Of a stretch of 6,919 bases of DNA, positions 6,138 through 6,919 are shown one piece after another. The stretch lies in NCBI GenBank assembly GCA_025934475.1, contig JAICXZ010000168.1, forward strand, positions 1 through 6,919, read 5' to 3'. The stretch's first letter is position 1. The number at the start of each line of letters is the position of its first letter. Source of the stretch: Mucilaginibacter sp. (GTDB lineage Bacteria; Bacteroidota; Bacteroidia; Sphingobacteriales; Sphingobacteriaceae). The notes under the pieces were generated by a model. That model had not been told where the DNA came from. It saw only the letters and a list, made by a program, of their open reading frames with translations, and ran no database searches. The position numbers and the translations under genes were made by a program.

Positions 6138-6597
6138 AGTCCTCAATAACTTCTACCCCCAGAATCTTATCACCCTGGCGGATATCGTCCACTATGTCGA
6201 CGTTTTCGATCACCTTGCCGAAGCAAGTGTGGTTGCGGTCGAGGTGGGCAGTGTTGGTGCGGCTGTGGCAGATGAAAAATTGCGATCCGCCGGTGTTGCG
6301 GCCTGCATGTGCCATTGACAATACACCACGATCATGGTATTGATTATCACCGGTCAGCTCACAATCGATATGGTAACCCGGACCGCCGCTTCCTGCGCGG
6401 TAAGCTGTTTCAGGATTTTTTGAATACGGGCATCCCCCCTGGATCACAAAATTTGGGATCACACGATGGAAGGTAAGGCCATCATAAAAGCCTTCTTTAG
6501 CCAGCTTTTTAAAGTTAGCTACTGTATTTGGCGCATCCTTGTCATAGAATTGAACGGTCATGTCGCCTTTAGCAGTTTTTATTATTGCTTTGCTCAT
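6136..6597 (-). CDS. Cyclophilin-type peptidyl-prolyl cis-trans isomerase, cytoplasmic
   Basis: The 153-residue protein is a single cyclophilin domain that catalyses cis-trans isomerisation of peptide bonds before proline and helps protein folding. The active-site run [13 protein letters not shown] is at residues 43-55, with Arg45, Phe50 and Gln53 as expected. GGSQFFI at 103-109 supplies Gln106 and Phe108, and [12 protein letters not shown] at 118-129 contains His123. The position that is Trp121 in human cyclophilin A is His118 here, a change seen in many bacterial cyclophilins that are poorly bound by cyclosporin A. There is no signal peptide, so it should act in the cytoplasm like the PpiB type. 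The ATG at 6595-6597 matches the family N terminus and is preceded by an A-rich leader and a good -7 box. The TAG stop overlaps the start of the inverted repeat array, and the DUF5606 gene lies downstream on the same strand. Confidence 0.96.
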   Translation of the reverse strand: MSKAIIKTAKGDMTVQFYDKDAPNTVANFKKLAKEGFYDGLTFHRVIPNFVIQGGCPYSKNPETAYRAGSGGPGYHIDCELTGDNQYHDRGVLSMAHAGRNTGGSQFFICHSRTNTAHLDRNHTCFGKVIENVDIVDDIRQGDKILGVEVIED

Positions 6598-6617
6598 TTT
6601 TTAAAATTGACAGGCTG

Positions 6618-6625
6618 CAAAGTTA
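6618..6625 (-). promoter_or_regulatory. Putative -7 box of the cyclophilin gene
   Basis: Read on the - strand the bases are TAACTTTG, a full match to the Bacteroidota TAnnTTTG box, 20 bases upstream of the ATG at 6597. Transcription would start near 6612 and give a leader of about 15 bases that is A/T-rich near the start codon. The expected -33 region (about 6645-6650) falls inside the 7-base repeat array, where the - strand reads TTTCACC-like units rather than a clear TTTG. Confidence 0.55.
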
Positions 6626-6633
6626 GTATTATG

Positions 6634-6668
6634 AGGTGAAAGGTGAAAGGGAAAAGGTTAAAGGCAAA
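6634..6668. repeat. Five tandem 7-base units, AGGNNAA
   Basis: Five exact heptamers follow each other on the + strand: AGGTGAA at 6634, AGGTGAA at 6641, AGGGAAA at 6648, AGGTTAA at 6655 and AGGCAAA at 6662. Every unit keeps AGG and the final AA; only the two middle bases vary. The array sits between the partial gene at the right edge and the cyclophilin promoter, and covers the place where a -33 element would be. No inverted partner is present in this gap. Confidence 0.75.
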
Positions 6669-6677
6669 ACTGGGAAT

Positions 6678-6919
6678 TTATAATCTTAGTAAATGAGTTA
6701 TTACGCAAGGCTCTTTGTAAACATCCACAACAAAGGAATTGTTGACGATATTAATTTGATAGACGCGAGCATGCCCCAGATCAGAATAAGTCATATTGTC
6801 CCATAAATTGGCTGTTGTTTTCATCGATCTCATTACAGTATGGTAGGCCTGATTAGATTTAGTGCTATCTTGTCGGCATGTTCCCACGATTAGGAATTTT
6901 AGCTGTGTACTATCAACCG
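6678..6919 (-). CDS. Unrecognised protein, C-terminal end (5' cut by window edge)
   Basis: The - strand frame is open from the right edge (the last full codon is 6915-6917) to the TAA at 6678-6680, giving about 80 residues. A GTG at 6885-6887 could be read as a start, but the frame continues upstream with plausible residues (VDSTQLKFLIVG), so a longer protein cut by the edge is more likely. The visible part is a mixed-composition stretch with a hydrophobic strand (QLKFLIVG), a helical middle (QAYHTVMRSMKTTANLWDNM) and a beta-like end (ARVYQINIVNNSFVVDVYKEP). I recognise no family and see no catalytic motif. The other five frames here are shorter or broken, which favours this one. It has the same direction as the cyclophilin gene, with 80 bases between them that contain the 7-base array and a promoter candidate, so they are probably separate transcripts. 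Confidence 0.5.
   Translation of the reverse strand, partial: VDSTQLKFLIVGTCRQDSTKSNQAYHTVMRSMKTTANLWDNMTYSDLGHARVYQINIVNNSFVVDVYKEPCVITHLLRL

Noticed and set aside
5449..6668. CRISPR-like array
   Set aside because: The units are 7-10 bases, directly adjacent, without spacers, and in two cases inverted; no cas gene is present.

Overview
The window looks like ordinary chromosomal DNA of a Bacteroidota bacterium, most likely of the Sphingobacteriaceae (Mucilaginibacter/Pedobacter-like). I base this on the gene set (a DUF5606-type protein, a membrane-anchored MutS-like ATPase, a sialate O-acetylesterase-type enzyme), on promoter boxes of the Bacteroidota form TAnnTTTG placed just before start codons, and on A-rich leaders without a clear Shine-Dalgarno sequence. 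The genus is an inference from memory of such genomes.

Layout. Positions 1-1092 (+) hold the C-terminal part of a sialate O-acetylesterase-like carbohydrate esterase cut by the left edge. It converges, with an 8-base gap, on a 600-residue membrane-anchored MutS-like ATPase (1101-2903, -). That gene is divergent from rlmH (2968-3441, +), the 23S rRNA pseudouridine methyltransferase. Two more + genes follow: an LpxO-like aspartyl/asparaginyl beta-hydroxylase with membrane segments at both ends (3545-4501) and a CzcD/ZitB-type zinc efflux CDF transporter with a His-rich N terminus (4511-5449). The transporter converges on a - strand group: a DUF5606-type protein (5545-6042), a cytoplasmic cyclophilin (6136-6597), and the C-terminal end of an unrecognised protein cut by the right edge (6678-6919).

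The genes do not form an evident single pathway. They are a mix of housekeeping functions (rRNA modification, protein folding), envelope and metal homeostasis, and glycan deacetylation. I see no phage, defence, CRISPR or mobile-element genes.

The least explained signal is in the short intergenic gaps on the right. Two gaps (5449-5546 and 6059-6137) are almost entirely filled by inverted arrays of about 9-base units starting GTT. On both - strand genes, and approximately on the + strand transporter, the array starts at the G of the TAG stop codon. A third gap holds five exact 7-base units of form AGGNNAA (6634-6668) next to the cyclophilin promoter. The two arrays at gene ends may be bidirectional terminators or a dispersed repeat family. 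A genome-wide search would decide.
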